This document shows, in pieces, positions 33,253 through 45,848 of a stretch of DNA of 64,000 bases; the first letter of the stretch is position 1; each line of letters starts with the position of its first letter. The notes beneath the pieces are model-generated. The model ran no database searches. It was not told where the DNA came from and worked only from the letters and a program-made list of their open reading frames with translations. Made by a program: the position numbers and the translations under genes. Source of the DNA: Moniliella sp. 'wahieum' (taxonomy: Eukaryota > Basidiomycota > Moniliellomycetes > Moniliellales > Moniliellaceae); the NCBI GenBank assembly GCA_003971905.1, contig RSEE01000023.1:682001-746000 (forward strand), given 5' to 3'.

Positions 33253-34977
33253 ATGTCCGCGCCCGTCGCTCCTGTCTCCCCCGTCGCACACTCCCGCGGG
33301 ACGGAGGACGTCGTGCGCGTGCTGCTCGCCCAGTTCCTCACCCTCAGCAATGCCAAGGCCGTCGTCTTCTACGTCGTCGTCTGGCACCACCTCGTCCGCG
33401 TCCTGCGCCACCTCAAGGTCTACGGCGTCACGGCCTCTGTCCACCAGCTCTACACTGCCGTCTACCGCAGCGCCGTCTTGCTCTTCATGCGCCTCCCGGC
33501 CATCCGCCGCCGCGTCAACAAGGAGCTGGATGAGGTCGAGGCCGACCTGGAGCGCAAGCTGGTGCCCCGCCTGCCTACCTCGAAAACCACAACGAGCTCC
33601 GGCCCAGGGCATGGACGAGGCTGAGCTGCGCACTGAGCTCAAGAAACTTCAGCTCCTCGAGCTCGGCCATCGGAGGATGGGGTGGACCCCGAGGCTCTTG
33701 CTGGCCCATGCATGGAAGGAGGTCGATGGCCAGCGTGTGGCAGACGGGCAAGATCTCTGGTGCCGTCTACCATGGCGGCAAGGAGTTCAATGACCTGTTG
33801 GCCGATGCGATCAAGATGTTTATGGTCTCCAACCCCCTCCACCCGAGGTGTTCCCTGGCATCCGCCGCATGGAGGCCGAGATTGTGTCGATGGTGCTGCA
33901 AATGTACAATGCTCCCGACAGCGCGGCTGGCGCTACGACTTCGGGGGGTACCGAGTCCATCTTGATGGCCTGCAAGGCTCACCGTGACTGGGGCCGGGCC
34001 GTCAAGGGCATCACCGAGCCCGAGATTGTGCTTCCCGAATCGGCCCACGCTGCATTCAACAAGGCCGGCGCCTACTTTGGCATCACCATCCGCACTGTCA
34101 AGGTCGACCCCGTGACGCGGCAGGTCGATCTGCGTGCGTCCGTCGTGCGATCACGTCGAACACTGTTCTCATCGTTGGTTCTGCACCCAACTTCCCCGAT
34201 GGCGCGATTGATCCGATTGCCGAACTAGCAAACTGGCGACGAAGCATCGTGTCGGTCTGCATGTCGATTGCTGCCTCGGTTCTTTTCATCGTTCCCTTCC
34301 GAGGAAGCTGGTTTACCGATGCGCCCTGCTTTGATTTCCGCGTACCTGGTGTCACCTCCATCAGCTGCGACACGCACAAGTACGGGTTTGCGCCCAAAGG
34401 CTCGTCGTCGTTATGTTCCGCACCAACGAGCTGCGGCGGTTCATGTACTACGTCCCAGCCCAACTGGACTGGCGGGGTGTACGCTTCTCCGCGATGCCTG
34501 GTTCGCGGCCGGGCGCTCTGATTGCAGGCACGTGGGCCGCGATGATGAAGATGGGCCGGCAAGGGTATGTGGACAGCTGCTTTGAGATTGTATCTTCGGC
34601 GCGCAAGATTAGTACCGCGATCCGGACCGAGATCCCGCAGCTCAAGGTGATGGGCCAGCCTAAGGCGTCCGTCGTGGCCTTTGCCAGTGCGGGCAAGATC
34701 AACATTTACGATGTGGGGGACGAGATGTCCAAGCGCGGCTGGCACCTCAATGCGCTGCCACCGAACCGCCTGCCATTCACTTGGCTGTGACGAGGTTGAG
34801 TGTGCCGGCTACCGACGGGTTCGTGGCCGACCTCAAGGCCTCTCAAGGCCGCTCGCGCTGCCCCAGCCAAACCTGGCACCATGGCTACGCTCTATGGCTG
34901 GGCCAGCAATCGGCCGTGGGCCCGCGCTGATTGGCCAGCTGGCCACCCGCTTCATCGACACGCTGTACAAGACCTGA
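33253..34977 (+). CDS. DPL1: Sphingosine-1-phosphate lyase
   Basis: PLP-dependent ER enzyme cleaving phosphorylated long-chain bases to a fatty aldehyde and phosphoethanolamine, the exit step of sphingolipid breakdown. ATG 33253 begins a short luminal/TM part ([18 protein letters not shown]). Catalytic text: [60 protein letters not shown] (the G-x-x-T-S-G-G-T-E motif), [34 protein letters not shown] and [17 protein letters not shown], in which the Lys of THKYG is the expected PLP lysine (about 34,365-34,410). It continues [20 protein letters not shown] and ends FIDTLYKT at 34977. Length of about 570 residues fits the family. About six small indels shift the frame. Confidence 0.95.
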
Positions 34978-36120
34978 TCGTGGCGACATGCCGTGTCAAC
35001 GGACTATTGGGCTGAGGGGAGGCGGGGGGGGGGGGCGCGTCCCGCCTCTTCCCCCCCTCCCCCCCTTGCCCTCACTTTCTTTTCCCCCTCATTCCTTCCC
35101 CTCTCCTCTCCTCTTCAGCCTGTGTCCTCTCCTTTCCCTTGTCCACCCTTGTAATGTCCTTGTGGGTTGGCTGCTGCTGTGGCGTTACCGCTGGCCCTAC
35201 CTTCGATCGAGAGGGGGGGCAGCTGCTTCTTAGTCTCCCACCTACCACAGTCCTTTGGTCGGGTAGGTGGTTTCGCCTCGCCTGCCTGCTGCTGCGCTAC
35301 TGCACATGGTAGGGACTCTGGTGGCCTCTGCATAATGCAACGCTCGTCTCTACAACCTTCTGCGTAACCTAACCTAACCTAACCTAACCTAACTAACCTA
35401 ACCTGGGCTTGCGGCCTGGAGGACAGCGGGGAGGGTATAGCACACGTTGCCAGCAGCAGGCGGTAGAGGGACAGCTCGCGCGGGCTACTCTGAGCAGCAC
35501 TCGTTCTTGACTACATCTACTGTTGGCTTGCTTCCGTCCCACTGGGGCGGGGGGGAGGCGACTGCCCACCCCGCACCCGATCCATGCGAGGCGTACGCTC
35601 GGCGGGCTGATGATGCGCGTGTATGGTAGGATTATAGGTGTCCCGAGGGGGTTCCGGCGCTCCTGCAGCTCCCCCGCATCGACCCAGAGCCAGGCCGCTG
35701 GCAGGGGCAGGCTCAGGTGCCCCTGCCGGCGGCCTGTGGAGTGCGGTGTGGATGCGCATGCCGTTGCGGGGCGGGGGGTACATGCGTCGAGGGGAGGAGG
35801 ATCGTACCGAGTACCAGTACCAAGTCCAACGCCCCGCCTCCACGCCCGGGGCGCAGGCTACGGTGCATGTGTGCGTGGGAGCGAGGGGAGGGGAGAGTCT
35901 ATGGGCAGATGGGCTCGACGGCAACGGGTGGGGTGGGCGCGTCCAGTAAGGAACTGGTGGTATACGCACGCACTAGCAGCAGAGGCAGCCGTTGGGGGCT
36001 GTGGCTTGCTTCCTGGGTTGATTGTTTTCCACCAGCAGCCCGTGCGGTGCGCACCCCGACACGCCACGCCACACCATCCCATCACCGCCGGCATCTGCGC
36101 CCTTGCGCCCTGCGGATCGT
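34978..36120. other. Intergenic region between convergent DPL1 and PIK1
   Basis: No supported gene. Homopolymer G at about 35,023-35,035 and long pyrimidine runs (35,050-35,110) lie in the DPL1 3' flank. A pentamer AACCT array is at 35366-35404. The rest (35,500-36,100) is GC-rich with only shadow frames. Confidence 0.5.
35366..35404. repeat. Interstitial AACCT pentamer array (TTAGG-type)
   Basis: Five perfect AACCT units, one degenerate AACT, then two more AACCT. The minus strand reads AGGTT, the TTAGG telomere-type pentamer known from arthropods; most fungi use TTAGGG. It is short and internal between two genes, so it is an interstitial telomere-like tract or a plain microsatellite, not a chromosome end. 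Confidence 0.75.
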
Positions 36121-39100
36121 TTAGAGGATGCCCTGGGAGTAGTATGGAACTGGTCGTAGAGCCGGGTAATGCAGAGCCGGCCGAGTTGAGGATGAGGCGA
36201 TCGACAATTCGTCGCTCTGCTCGGCGCTGAGCGCGAGCTGGAAGCGCTGCCGCAGCTGGTTGGCCGCCTCCTCGCCGAGCGCAAAGCAAGGCAGCCGCGA
36301 ATCGCGCGCCATCAGCTCACAATCATGATGATCCGCTCTGCCTCCTTGCGCACGTCCCGGAACGCCTGCCGCATCAACTGTCGGAACTGATCAAACTTGC
36401 TGCTCTCCATGCCGCCCAGCAGATCAATGTACTCCTGCGGCATCTTGAATGGCGCCGCCTCGAACCCCACACCAGGCGAGATGCCGAGCATAAAGCCAAA
36501 GTCAATGTCTGTCACATACAATCCCTGTCAGTTTCCTCTTCCTCCTTCCTCCATTCCCCCCCCCCCCCTCCCACCACCACTCGGACGGAGAGCAAGGACG
36601 TACGGATCAAGTGGCCCTCGTGGTCGACGAGGATGTTGCCATTGTGGCGGTCCTTGATCTGCAGGAGATAGCAGATGATCGAGTAGGCCGCCAGCGACCG
36701 CATAAACGCATCCTGGGCGCGTTTGAACTTGCCCGACGAAGGCGGGCCATAGACCTGGGTGTAGTGGTCCCAGAGCGAGTAGGTGCGGATCGGCTCGGAG
36801 CCAGCGCCTTCCGAGGCGTGCGAGTAGGCCTCCTTTTTGATCGAGTGCACCGACACGGCATCGGTGATGGTCTCCATCACCCCCGACGACTCGGAAGTGA
36901 CGAGGATGTTAAAGTAGCGCACCCACACCCCGGATCCCTCGGCGTGCCAGATCGATCAAACTCGCCAATGAGCTGGGTGGCCAGCTGCTCCTGCCGCAGG
37001 TCCGCGCCGGTTTTGATAATGACGCTGATCACGTCCCAGTGCGCATGCGCGCCATACGGCGACGCGGCGCGCAACCGCTCCCGCTTGGCGGCCCACGACT
37101 CGCGGAAGATGGCGCAGAGGGATCATCTTTGTTCACCACCGCACGGATCGTGTCCGCATCCTCTTCGCCCCCCGCTGCCTCGTCGGTACCCGCGAACGCG
37201 TTCCGCTTGGCCTTGGCTTTGGCCTTGGCCTTGTGCGAGCACACGGGCCCACGCAACCGCGCCATTCGCTCCTCCTCCAACGAGATCATCTCCGCCATGA
37301 TGCGTGCCCGAATCGCTTCTGCGTCCGCAGGGATGGTGCGTGCCGCACTCGAGCTGCTCACCACCGCCCCACCGCCCGCAGCACTCACTCCGCCATTCAT
37401 TGCGCTGGGCGGAACCGATGTGCGGCGGCGGTACTGTTTGTGCCCACGAGGGCAAGAGCTTGCTCACCACCCCTGCCGTTCCCTGCCCCGGTTCGGAGGA
37501 CGCAGGCGCGGCGCAGGCGCAGACGCAGACGCACCAACGCCTACTAGCGACGCAGCCCCGCTCGCGGCGGCACCCAAGGGCGCCGTGATGACCCAGCCCT
37601 TGCGCGCGCGGTTCTGGTTGAGCTGGGCAAGCATGATGGCCGCGGTGCGCATGCGCTCCGAGTAATCTGCCAGGCTAAACTCGCGTTCCTCCTTGCCGTC
37701 GCTCGAGTGAACATGAGACCCGCGCGAGCCGCGCCAGACCATCGTGTCGTGGACCGGTTGCGCGACGAGCCCGAGGCAAAGGGGCCCGGTTCAAGGCCAT
37801 CCGGCTCGGATTCCGACGAATCGGGATCTTCTTGCCCGCCAAACCGTTCGAGGTGCGAGCCATACGCCTGTTCCGTCATATCCACCCCTTCGGCCTCGGG
37901 GGATCGTCGTCAACAGAAGCTCTGCACCACCTGCATCGTCCACGCTCACCTCGGACACCATGCTTTCGTCGGCCCAGTCACCAGCCTGTGCCTCGGCTTC
38001 GCTGGGCCGTCGGGAGAATGGGCCAAGGCCAGGGAAGAGGAAAGGGAAGGATGGTCCGTGTGCGCCTTTTGCCCCAGAGGTGGCCGGGCTCCATGCGAAC
38101 CAGGCGCGCTCTGACTCAAGGACCGCTTGAGCCCATCCGAAGGCGGCGGACTCAGTGCCGGGCCTGACGTGTGGGCGTCACGGTGGGTGCGGCACGGGTC
38201 CAAGAGGGGTGAGGAGACATCGAGACGGGTGTGCGAAGCTGCTGAGCGGGTTCGACAGCGTCCGGGCCGCGCCATTGCGTCGGGGGACAAGGTGGCTGCC
38301 GAGCCGCCGGGGGCAGGGGGGAGCCTGATTGCGCGCGCGGCACGGGAGTGGGCTTCTTTGGTCAACAGCCGCCGCATTGTGTCCCGGTTGGCGCGGCGGT
38401 CCGGGTCAAAGTCGAGGTCATTGCGCAGGACCTCAATCTGCAGCACATACGGTGCGCGGTCCGCCGAGTTGAGCACCACCGCCTCGGACGGATTGATTCG
38501 GACTATGCGGTGGTGGCGCGCTTGCTTGCCCGGCACAGACGTCCCATCCCCATGTGCGTCGTGGTGCTTGTGCCGGCCCATCACGTCCGACGTGGCGGCA
38601 CACCAAGCGGGAGACAGCTTCAAGGGGGAGCATGTGGTTCAGTTCTGTCAGCTCTGCCCGCAACGCCGATACACGTGCCGGTTTCGGAAGCAGTAACAGC
38701 CGTCCCGAAATCGATCGAGCCGGGCCAGAAAGTCGGTTTGGGTGCGGGCATAGTGCGAGCGGAGGAGCGCAACCCGCTCCTCGTACGGCACGTCGCTACC
38801 AAGCGCAGGCGCAGGCGCGTGCGCTTCGCTCGGTATCGAAGCGGCACTGAGCCTTTGCCCACGTAGGCGGAACAGGTTTCCTGACGAACTGCTCGGTGCT
38901 TGTCGCGCCAGATTGGGCACACTGGCCCCCCTTGCCAAGTTGGGCGTGGACTGGCTCGGTGCACCTCGAGCGAGATGGCCAAGATTGAAGCTGGTGGGAG
39001 GAGGGCCCGGGTGGGGCGAAGAATAAATCATCGATCGCGCTGCCTGGTGTGAACCGTACGCTGCACCAGGGATCGATCCGGGGTCTTTGGTGGCTCCATC

Positions 39101-40578
39101 ACCGTCCCGGGGGGAGGTTGAATCAGTTGGGTAAAGGCCAGGCTGGGTCGTGCTCGCTGCACGGGCCCACAAGGTGGGAGGCGTATTGCCAAACCCTTCG
39201 GGACCGAGGAGGCATAGGTGTACCCGTAGGGGCCTTGCGTGGGAGCTGCAAGGCGATTGCCAGCTTGGTGCACCATGGGCGAAGGAGAGCCAGATACGAG
39301 CTGCGGCGAGGGCGGGAGTGGTGGGGGTGGCGCAAGCGTTTGTTGCGTTTGGGTTCGCTACTCGACCAGGCGCAAGCATCCCGGGGGGAGGTACGATTTG
39401 GACTTGGGACATACCAGCGGCCAGCATGCCCGCTGCGCGGTCCTTGAGCTCAGCCAGCTTCTCAGACGTGCTGTTGGACCAAAGAGATGCCCCCCACGAC
39501 CCCCACGAGGACGAAGCGAACGTTTGGGTCCAGCCAGCGCCACCGGCTTCCTCACGTCCAAGAAACGGGGCCGAGTGGGCGCGTTGGTGCGGCGCGCCGT
39601 CTGGCAGAGCAAGATTCGTCGCGTCATTCGGGGACAGGGAGGATGGCGATTCAACGCGGGGGAACAAAGACGACTCTTCCCTCCTAGCGGGTGGAGAGGC
39701 CAAAGGAAGATTTGGCTGCGCCTGGTGGGCGTCTGTGCCGTGTTCCGGGTCCGAAGTCGCGCCCAGGCTAAAGGAAGTGGGGCTCTTGGAGGGTAGTGGA
39801 GGTGGCACTTGCTGTTCCTCCGTGTCCGAAGCACTGCTGGAGCTGAGAAAGACGCGTCGTCGCCCTCATCGTCACTCGGTTCCTCGTCCGCAGCGCGGCG
39901 GAGCAGCCGTCAAACTCATCCGGCGCGGGCTTGCAGCCTTCAAGAATGGTCATTGGACCGGCTGCGGTCATGATGGCCGGTTGCCCAGGCGTCGAGGCAG
40001 CCATGGACGCCATTCCGACCAGAGTGGTCAGAGCATGGGCCGGGTGGACGCGCACGGCCTTGCCTCTGCAGGGCTAGCGCGGGCGGCGGCGGCGAAAGGG
40101 AGCGGCCCAGGCGGCCCAGGGCGACATGGGCCCGTCCTGGGTGGGCGGGATGGCGGTGGAGACGTCATCGCTGGCATGGGGGACAGAGGGCGGCGGCGCC
40201 TGGGCATCAAAGAGGAGGCGCTGGCAGTGGTTGATCACGCGGCGGCTCACCAGCAGCGCGGGCGAGGAGGGATCGCCGGACCAGTCGGCGCGGGCGGCCT
40301 GGAAGAACCAGAGGGTAATGAGCGCGGTATGCACCGAGTCGCCGCAGCGCGCGAGGATGAAGTGCTCGAGCGCGGCCGAGGGCCCGTCGGGGCGGCTGAT
40401 GAGCAGGTGGCAGAGCTGGGGCCAGTAGACGCGCACCTGGTCCCAGGGGAAGGCGCGTTCGAGGGCGCGGACGAGGTAGTGGGTGATGCCGACGCTGTCC
40501 CAGTACGTCTTGAGGTAGGTGATGGCGAGGGGGGCGTGAAGTGACGAGTGGAGAGAGCCGGAGCAGCAGCTCGGCCAT
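36121..40578 (-). CDS. PIK1: Phosphatidylinositol 4-kinase, type III beta (Pik1)
   Basis: Makes PI4P at the Golgi for secretion. ATG 40578 begins MAELLLRL. The N-terminal helical region carries LAITYLKTYWDSVGITHYLV, FPWDQVRVYWPQLCHLLISR and TALITLWFFQAARADWSGDP. A long disordered Ser/Pro/Ala-rich middle (37,400-40,100) includes FSLADYSERMRTAAIMLAQL. The catalytic domain runs HWDVISVIIKTGADLRQEQL, VSVHSIKKEAYSHA, AFMRSLAAYSIICYLLQIKD, the catalytic loop DRHNGNILVD, an intron (36509-36603, 95 nt) and the DFG segment DIDFGFMLGISPGVGFEAAP. It ends RESxLPCF-like (ARDSRLPCFALGEEAANQLR) and YYSQGIL at 36121. The AVSxHSIKK, GFEAAPFK and terminal YxSQGI text favour Pik1 over Stt4. Many small indels break the frame. 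Confidence 0.93.
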
Positions 40579-41583
40579 CCTGGGCGGCGCAGAGGAGGTG
40601 GTGGGCGGAGCGAGCAGGTGCGCGTGGCTGGCCAGCGCACGCCGTGTGAGCAGGGCGATGCGTGACGGGCTGCCACGCCACACACTGGCCCTGCGCCGCC
40701 GCGGCCAACCCTAGTGCGGGCGGCGCGGAATGTGCGGGGTGCGGCGCACGGGGGGGAGTAACTAGTAACCACGGCCATATGGCAGCAACCACGAGCGGGT
40801 TTGTATACTAGCTCTTTTTCCTCCCCACGAGGTGCCCTGTAATGGATCACTCCAACCGGCATTGTTCCGTTGGTCCGACGCCCTACTGGTTAAAGAGGCG
40901 CCAGTGGGGTGTACCAAATTCTACGAGAACTGCCAAGGGGGAGGGGGGTTCGTCTTCGGTTCATGACCTGGTGCCACAGCAGTATGTACGCACCCGAGAA
41001 GAACGGAGAAGAAGTCATATGATCATCATCGCCTACCAGTTCGCCATGTTGGACCTAAGCAATACTTCCATCCAACGCAATGACGTCGGCGATGTAGCAA
41101 CCCCGGGTATGCACTCCATGGTTCAGATACAGCTAATTCTGTTTTCTGCGCCTCTGTGTCCCCTCTCTCGCACCCCTGTCGTCAGACCCCATATACTACC
41201 ACAAAAAGTACGCCCTGGCATATATTTTGAGGATCCCTTTTCTCCCCTCCGCCTCCCCCACATCTCACAAGAACGTGCCCATGGCACCTAGGCGGCCTGG
41301 GGAAGGCATCTGCGGGTAATAGCAGGCTCTCGCAACAAGGTGTTCGGGTGTGGAGCTGTATTTAGGTGGCTCAGAAAGGATGCGTGCTAGTGAAACGTTC
41401 AGTGTTGGTTAGCTTTGACTGGCGTGGCCGCGGGCGGCGGAATGCGCGTCCACAATAGGCCAGGTGGGTAGCGAGCAGTTCCGCCCCCCGCCTCCTCGCC
41501 TCCCCGCCCACCTAGCGGGGTGCGTCCATTCCATCGCCGCCACGGGCCGCGTCGCGTTTCTCTTGCCAGCCAGCTTGCCCACC
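40579..41583. other. Divergent promoter region of PIK1 and the zinc-finger gene
   Basis: About 1 kb between two starts that face apart. An open frame at 40,842-41,291 has no recognisable content. No clear TATA box is identified for either gene. Confidence 0.45.
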
Positions 41584-43247
41584 ATGCCTCGCGCCCTCCG
41601 ACACACCGCAGCCTCAAGCGTTCGCCCAGCCCCTTCGATGACATCGACGCTCCCTCCCCCACCGCCCGTAGGCCCATCCCACCCTACGACGCCAGCGGCG
41701 ACGAGAGCCAGGCGACCCAGCGCCTTCCTCCCCCCCCGGTGGGCCAGACGCCGCGCCTTCCTCGGTTGCCGACGATGCGTCCGATATGGAGGAGAGCGGA
41801 CGCCGTGGCTCTTATCATGAGCCTCCCCCCGACGAGCCATCTGTCCAGTGTCTCTGGCACAACTGCGGCCGAAGATACACCGAACTCCACGGGCTCATTG
41901 ACCATCTGCACCAAGGTTCGTCATCTCGGTTCTCTTCGCTTCCTTACTCTGCCGTGCCCTACTGACGCATCGTCTCTTCAGATCACATTGGCACCCACAA
42001 AAAACGCTACAGTTGCGAGTGGGTGGGCTGCTCGCGCAAGTCTCGCACTCAAACCTCTAGGTTTGCCCTGCTGAGCCACTTGCGCAGTCATACGGGAGAG
42101 AAACCCTTTACGTGCCCCCTGGTAGATTGCGACAAGTCCTTACCGTTCCGATGCGCTCGCCAAGCATATGCGTTCCCAGCACCAGATGGTTCCCATTCCC
42201 ACACGCCGCGCCAAACCTCGTCGCTCCCTCCGCAAACCCGACGAGCAAGGTCAGACAGTGAAGATGAAGCGGTGGAGATGGTGACGCTCTCCGACTATGA
42301 ACCAATTGACAAGCCGCCAGTCGTCATCCACCCCGGTGCTCGTGGACGCCAATTTAACGATGAGGCGTTGGGAATTACGCGGGAGCCGTTGGGCTCGGAG
42401 AGTGAGGAGTATGAGATCCGTCAAGTTCGCATCAAAGCTGCCAAGCTAATGCGGGACCAGCATGGGGTGGGAACGGGGACGATCCCAGATGGAGAAGGCC
42501 CTGGTCACACTGCTCCTGCAGGCCAGTCAGGGCAATTGGCTAGCTCCTCCTCTAGCCCGTTCAGCACCGACGTGTCCGCGGACGAGGATGAGACGGAGGA
42601 GGAGCCGATGAATGTGGGCTCGCCCCCACTTCGACGACCCAATCCGTTGGATCTGATCAACAACACTGCTGGCGGTCCCACGGGAGAGAGTAAGAATGGC
42701 AGGCATGAGGCAGATAGGAAACCTGCCCGGCCCATGCCCCCAAAGCGGACCAAGAAGGATTACAAGAAGCGCTATCTATCTCCAAGGCCAAATTCCAGTT
42801 CCTTCACGCAGAGCACCAGGAGCTGGTGCGGGAGTTGGACCAACTTCGTCAGGACTACGAGGCGATGCAAGAGTACAAGTCAGACGAACTCAACTCCGCT
42901 CTCGCCCTGGAACTTGGGTGCGTTCGCCCCACCCCCCTTTCTCTCTTCCCCCCCTGCGTTCCTGCCTCGGAATACTGACCGCATACCTGCTATATCCAGC
43001 GAAGATGTTGAGGCCAATTTTCCCCCCCGGGCACCCCCCACCCATGCAGTCCTACACCGAGCTCGTGGAGCCCCGCCGAGGGATACTGAGCACGACCCGC
43101 CAGTTCTTGGGGCTCGGAACGAGGAATCCCCTTTCCATGAGGTCCACCCTCCGCCCCCCTGGAATATGTATCTCCGCCAAAACAGGTCCCCATCCACATT
43201 CCATGCTGGGAGACACTTGGATCGATGACTGGCATAGCAAGGGATAG
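41584..43247 (+). CDS. C2H2 zinc-finger protein like INO80-complex subunit Iec1
   Basis: ATG 41584 begins a Ser/Pro-rich leader. The finger region starts CLWHNCGRRYTELHGLIDHL, is split by an intron (41916-41981, 66 nt, in phase), and continues DHIGTHKKRYSCEWVGCSRK then FALLSHLRSHTGEKPF with CPLVDCDKS and a final C2H2 finger read in the next frame (ALAKHMRSQHQMVPIP). This C-W-x2-C...DH-IG...CEW-x-GC...TSRFALLSHLRSHTGEKP order is that of Iec1-type proteins, which recruit or stabilise the INO80 chromatin remodeller. After an acidic Ser-rich middle there is a coiled coil (LVRELDQLRQDYEAMQEYKS) near 42,820-42,880, another probable intron (42,915-43,000) and a C-terminus ending DDWHSKG at 43247. 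About three indels. Confidence 0.78.
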
Positions 43248-43551
43248 GTAGAAGTCAATGCAGCACCGAATAAACAACTATGCACGTCCGCGGCGGAAAT
43301 GCAGTTCCGCCTACCTTTAAGACGAAGGACGACAGAGAGGCACTTTAATCATTGATACCGGCCGCGCCACCACCCCGCCTCTGATGCTGGTCCGACGGCG
43401 ATCCCCATGGTCCGCAGCGTTCGCCGGGACACGGCGTCCATGGGCGCCTGCGACCCGCGTTATTTTCTCTGCCCCTTCTCTTCTGTTCCACCATCTCGCC
43501 CCCGCCACCCGATACCGACGTTCTTGCCCCCGCCAGACGCCAGGCGGGCCT
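43248..43551. other. Short region between the zinc-finger gene and the first NYN gene
   Basis: Holds the 3' flank of the zinc-finger gene and the leader of the NYN gene. A start further left at 43384 is open in the same frame, but its product is Arg/Pro-rich and not shared with the paralogue, so I prefer 43552. Confidence 0.4.
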
Positions 43552-45848
43552 ATGCATCCTGTCTGCTCACCCGCCGGAGCTACCCCATCTCCCCCCGTGC
43601 CGGCCCAGACCCCCGTTGATGTATCGATTTGGTGGGATGTGGAGGTGCGTTTTTGATTCGCTATGGATAGCCCTAAGCTGACAGAAGGTTGCCTCAGTCG
43701 TGCCCACCGCCTACGACGATCAGCTTTGCGGAGGCGCTCTGTGCGCTCTACAATGTAGCCATTGCCCTGGCGCCTTGGACAGTGGCATGGACTCGGTCGA
43801 ATCTCCCATTCGGTCTGCCGTCGACGGCGAGCTCCTTGTTTCGTGCCTACGGAGACTGGACCACTCGCTCCTCTCATCTTCTCCAGGAGCTCGAGTCGGC
43901 ACCGGTTACCTTGCTCGAGGCCCCGTACGAAGGATGATGCAGAAACTCACATCCGATATCCGCCTCATTACCGATGTCGTGGCATTTGCCGTTGCACACA
44001 ACGCTCGATTTGCTGGACAAACGGGATACCGCACGCGCCGCTCCAGCCGCAAGCTGAGGATCGTCTTGGCTCTGGGAACCGGGACTACCAATACACCATC
44101 CAGCAGCTCCAGCAATTGGGGCACGAAGTTGTCTTGATCATGCCTCGCCCATCCGTTCCCAATCCCGAGTCCCCGATGCTCAATATGTTTTCCACTAACA
44201 CCAAGGCGCAGGGGGGGCAACTTGATTGGCACACGGATGTGTTACGTCCGCCATGGACCACCACCCCCATCACCGGTCTTGATCATCCTGTCGATATGCC
44301 GCTCTGGGCCCTTTCCTCCAACGACCCGCCACGATTGGCCGATCTGCTGTGCACCCTGCGTCAAATAAGAAGACGGGAGGTGTTGCGCGCGCGTTTCTTC
44401 CCCGTTGGAGCGTTGCTGCACCAGTCTCATTCGGGCAAATGGTTGAGTGAGCGCGAGCTTATCCTCATGGTCGACCTGGACGCATCAGTTATGGGCACAG
44501 ACAATTGGGGCCACTACCTTGATGGTGCAAAAGGCAGGTCTTGTGTTGGCGCGTGTGCCGCAGGACAAAGAGCGGAAGGCGGCCAAGCTAGATGGCGCAC
44601 TCTTGCATCCCAAGTGGTACAAGACGTTGATTGACTTGGAACTTCGCTCGTTTCCCTCTGTCCAAGCCGCTGCGTGGCAAAAGCCAGGGAGATGTGCCTT
44701 GGACCGATCAACAGTCCCACTTGGCCATCTGGACCGACGATCCAGTGAGTGTCTTTGGTCCTTTGGTGGAGACGCTCCTCGATCCTCAATTCGCTCGCAA
44801 CATGCCCACCCTCGAACAAGTACGGGAGAGGCTGACACCCAATTTACTACCGCTGCTGCCCATGTTGCTGGAGATGTGGGAGCGTACCTCGAACTGGCGG
44901 CCCAAGGAGGGCTTTGGCATCCGACGAGTGGTCCCAGGGCAGAATCAAATTGGCAAAAGACTGGTGGGACACGCTGTACTGTCTTGCGCTTGCGTCCTTG
45001 TTACGGCCACGTCTTGATGACACTGCACCTCTCATCAGCACAGGCGGATCAACGATCGTCACTGTCGACTTGGCTACCCCATTTATCGATGCTGTCACTC
45101 GCTTTCACCAACTTGGGACTTGGAAACCTAGCCAAGAGCAACTGCGTCACCACATTGCCCAAAATGATCCTTCCATCTATCGTCGTGCCGGTGTTGGTGG
45201 ATGGGATGACTACATTCGGATGTTACAGGTACGTTGGGACTTGGCCTGCCCACTCGTGCCAGATGAACTTGTGTGTGAGACTGACCGCTCATACCGGTGT
45301 GTCAGAATGCAAATCTCGTGTTTGACGATGGAATGGGGGCGTTTCCCTGGAAAACTTTTGGTACCTCACCTTGATCAAGTTGGAGTTGACAGCGATGGCT
45401 CTTTGAGAGGCGCCTTGGCCGCAGAGGCGGACAAAGCCCAACAGCCGCTGGCCTGGTCGCCACGGCAACATTGGTGGTGGACCAGACGGATCGACCACTG
45501 GATGCGTTTGTGCCTTTCATGGGAACATTCTGCATGCTCGACGGGCGGCCGCTGGCTGCCGTTCACCCAGGAGGGAATGCGGAGCTTGCTTTCTCCCAAG
45601 GCATACCGGCTGGCACAGCTGGAACAAGGCGACTCGGCGGGCTATCTGGCTTTGGCCGAGGTACGTGTCTCTCTAGGCAGGCAGAGCACAGGGCGCGACA
45701 GCGACGACTGACGCTTGCTTTGGATGGACAGAACGCCGGGATCCTCAGCCACGACCAGACGGGGCACCTATTTCTGAACCCCAAATGGTGGACGGCGCTC
45801 TACCGCGTCCATCTCGCCTATCTGTCGCGAGTTCATGGGCTCAGCTAA
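43552..45848 (+). CDS. NYN-domain (PIN-like) ribonuclease with LOTUS/OST-HTH-like repeats, copy 1
   Basis: Predicted RNA-binding endoribonuclease of the MARF1/Limkain-b1 type. ATG 43552. The NYN domain starts VDVSIWWDVE, an intron (43645-43697, 53 nt) joins in frame to SCPPPTTISFAEALCALYNV, then FRAYGDWTTRSSH, SDIRLITDVVAFAVAHN and RDYQYTIQQLQQLGHEVVLI. Candidate metal-binding acidic residues are Asp/Glu of WDVE, Asp of SDIRLITD and Asp of RDYQ. C-terminal to it are about four repeats of one pattern: F-x-P-L-V-x-x-L-L, a variable linker, a helix ending near Gly-Val or Gly-Gly, D-x-Y-x-x-L/M, then a beta-like V-x-L and W-x-x-L. Examples are FGPLVETLLDPQFARNMPTL and RRAGVGGWDDYIRMLQ. The stop is at 45848. 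It has a paralogue immediately downstream, same strand. Several indels. Confidence 0.75.

Noticed and set aside
35366-35404. True chromosome end
   Set aside because: Only about 40 bases long, with conserved genes on both sides.
36121-37090. PI kinase domain considered as Stt4 (PI4K type III alpha)
   Set aside because: The AVSxHSIKK segment, GFEAAPFK after the DFG and the YxSQGI terminus match Pik1, and the N-terminal LAITYLKTY...FPWDQVR region is Pik1-specific.
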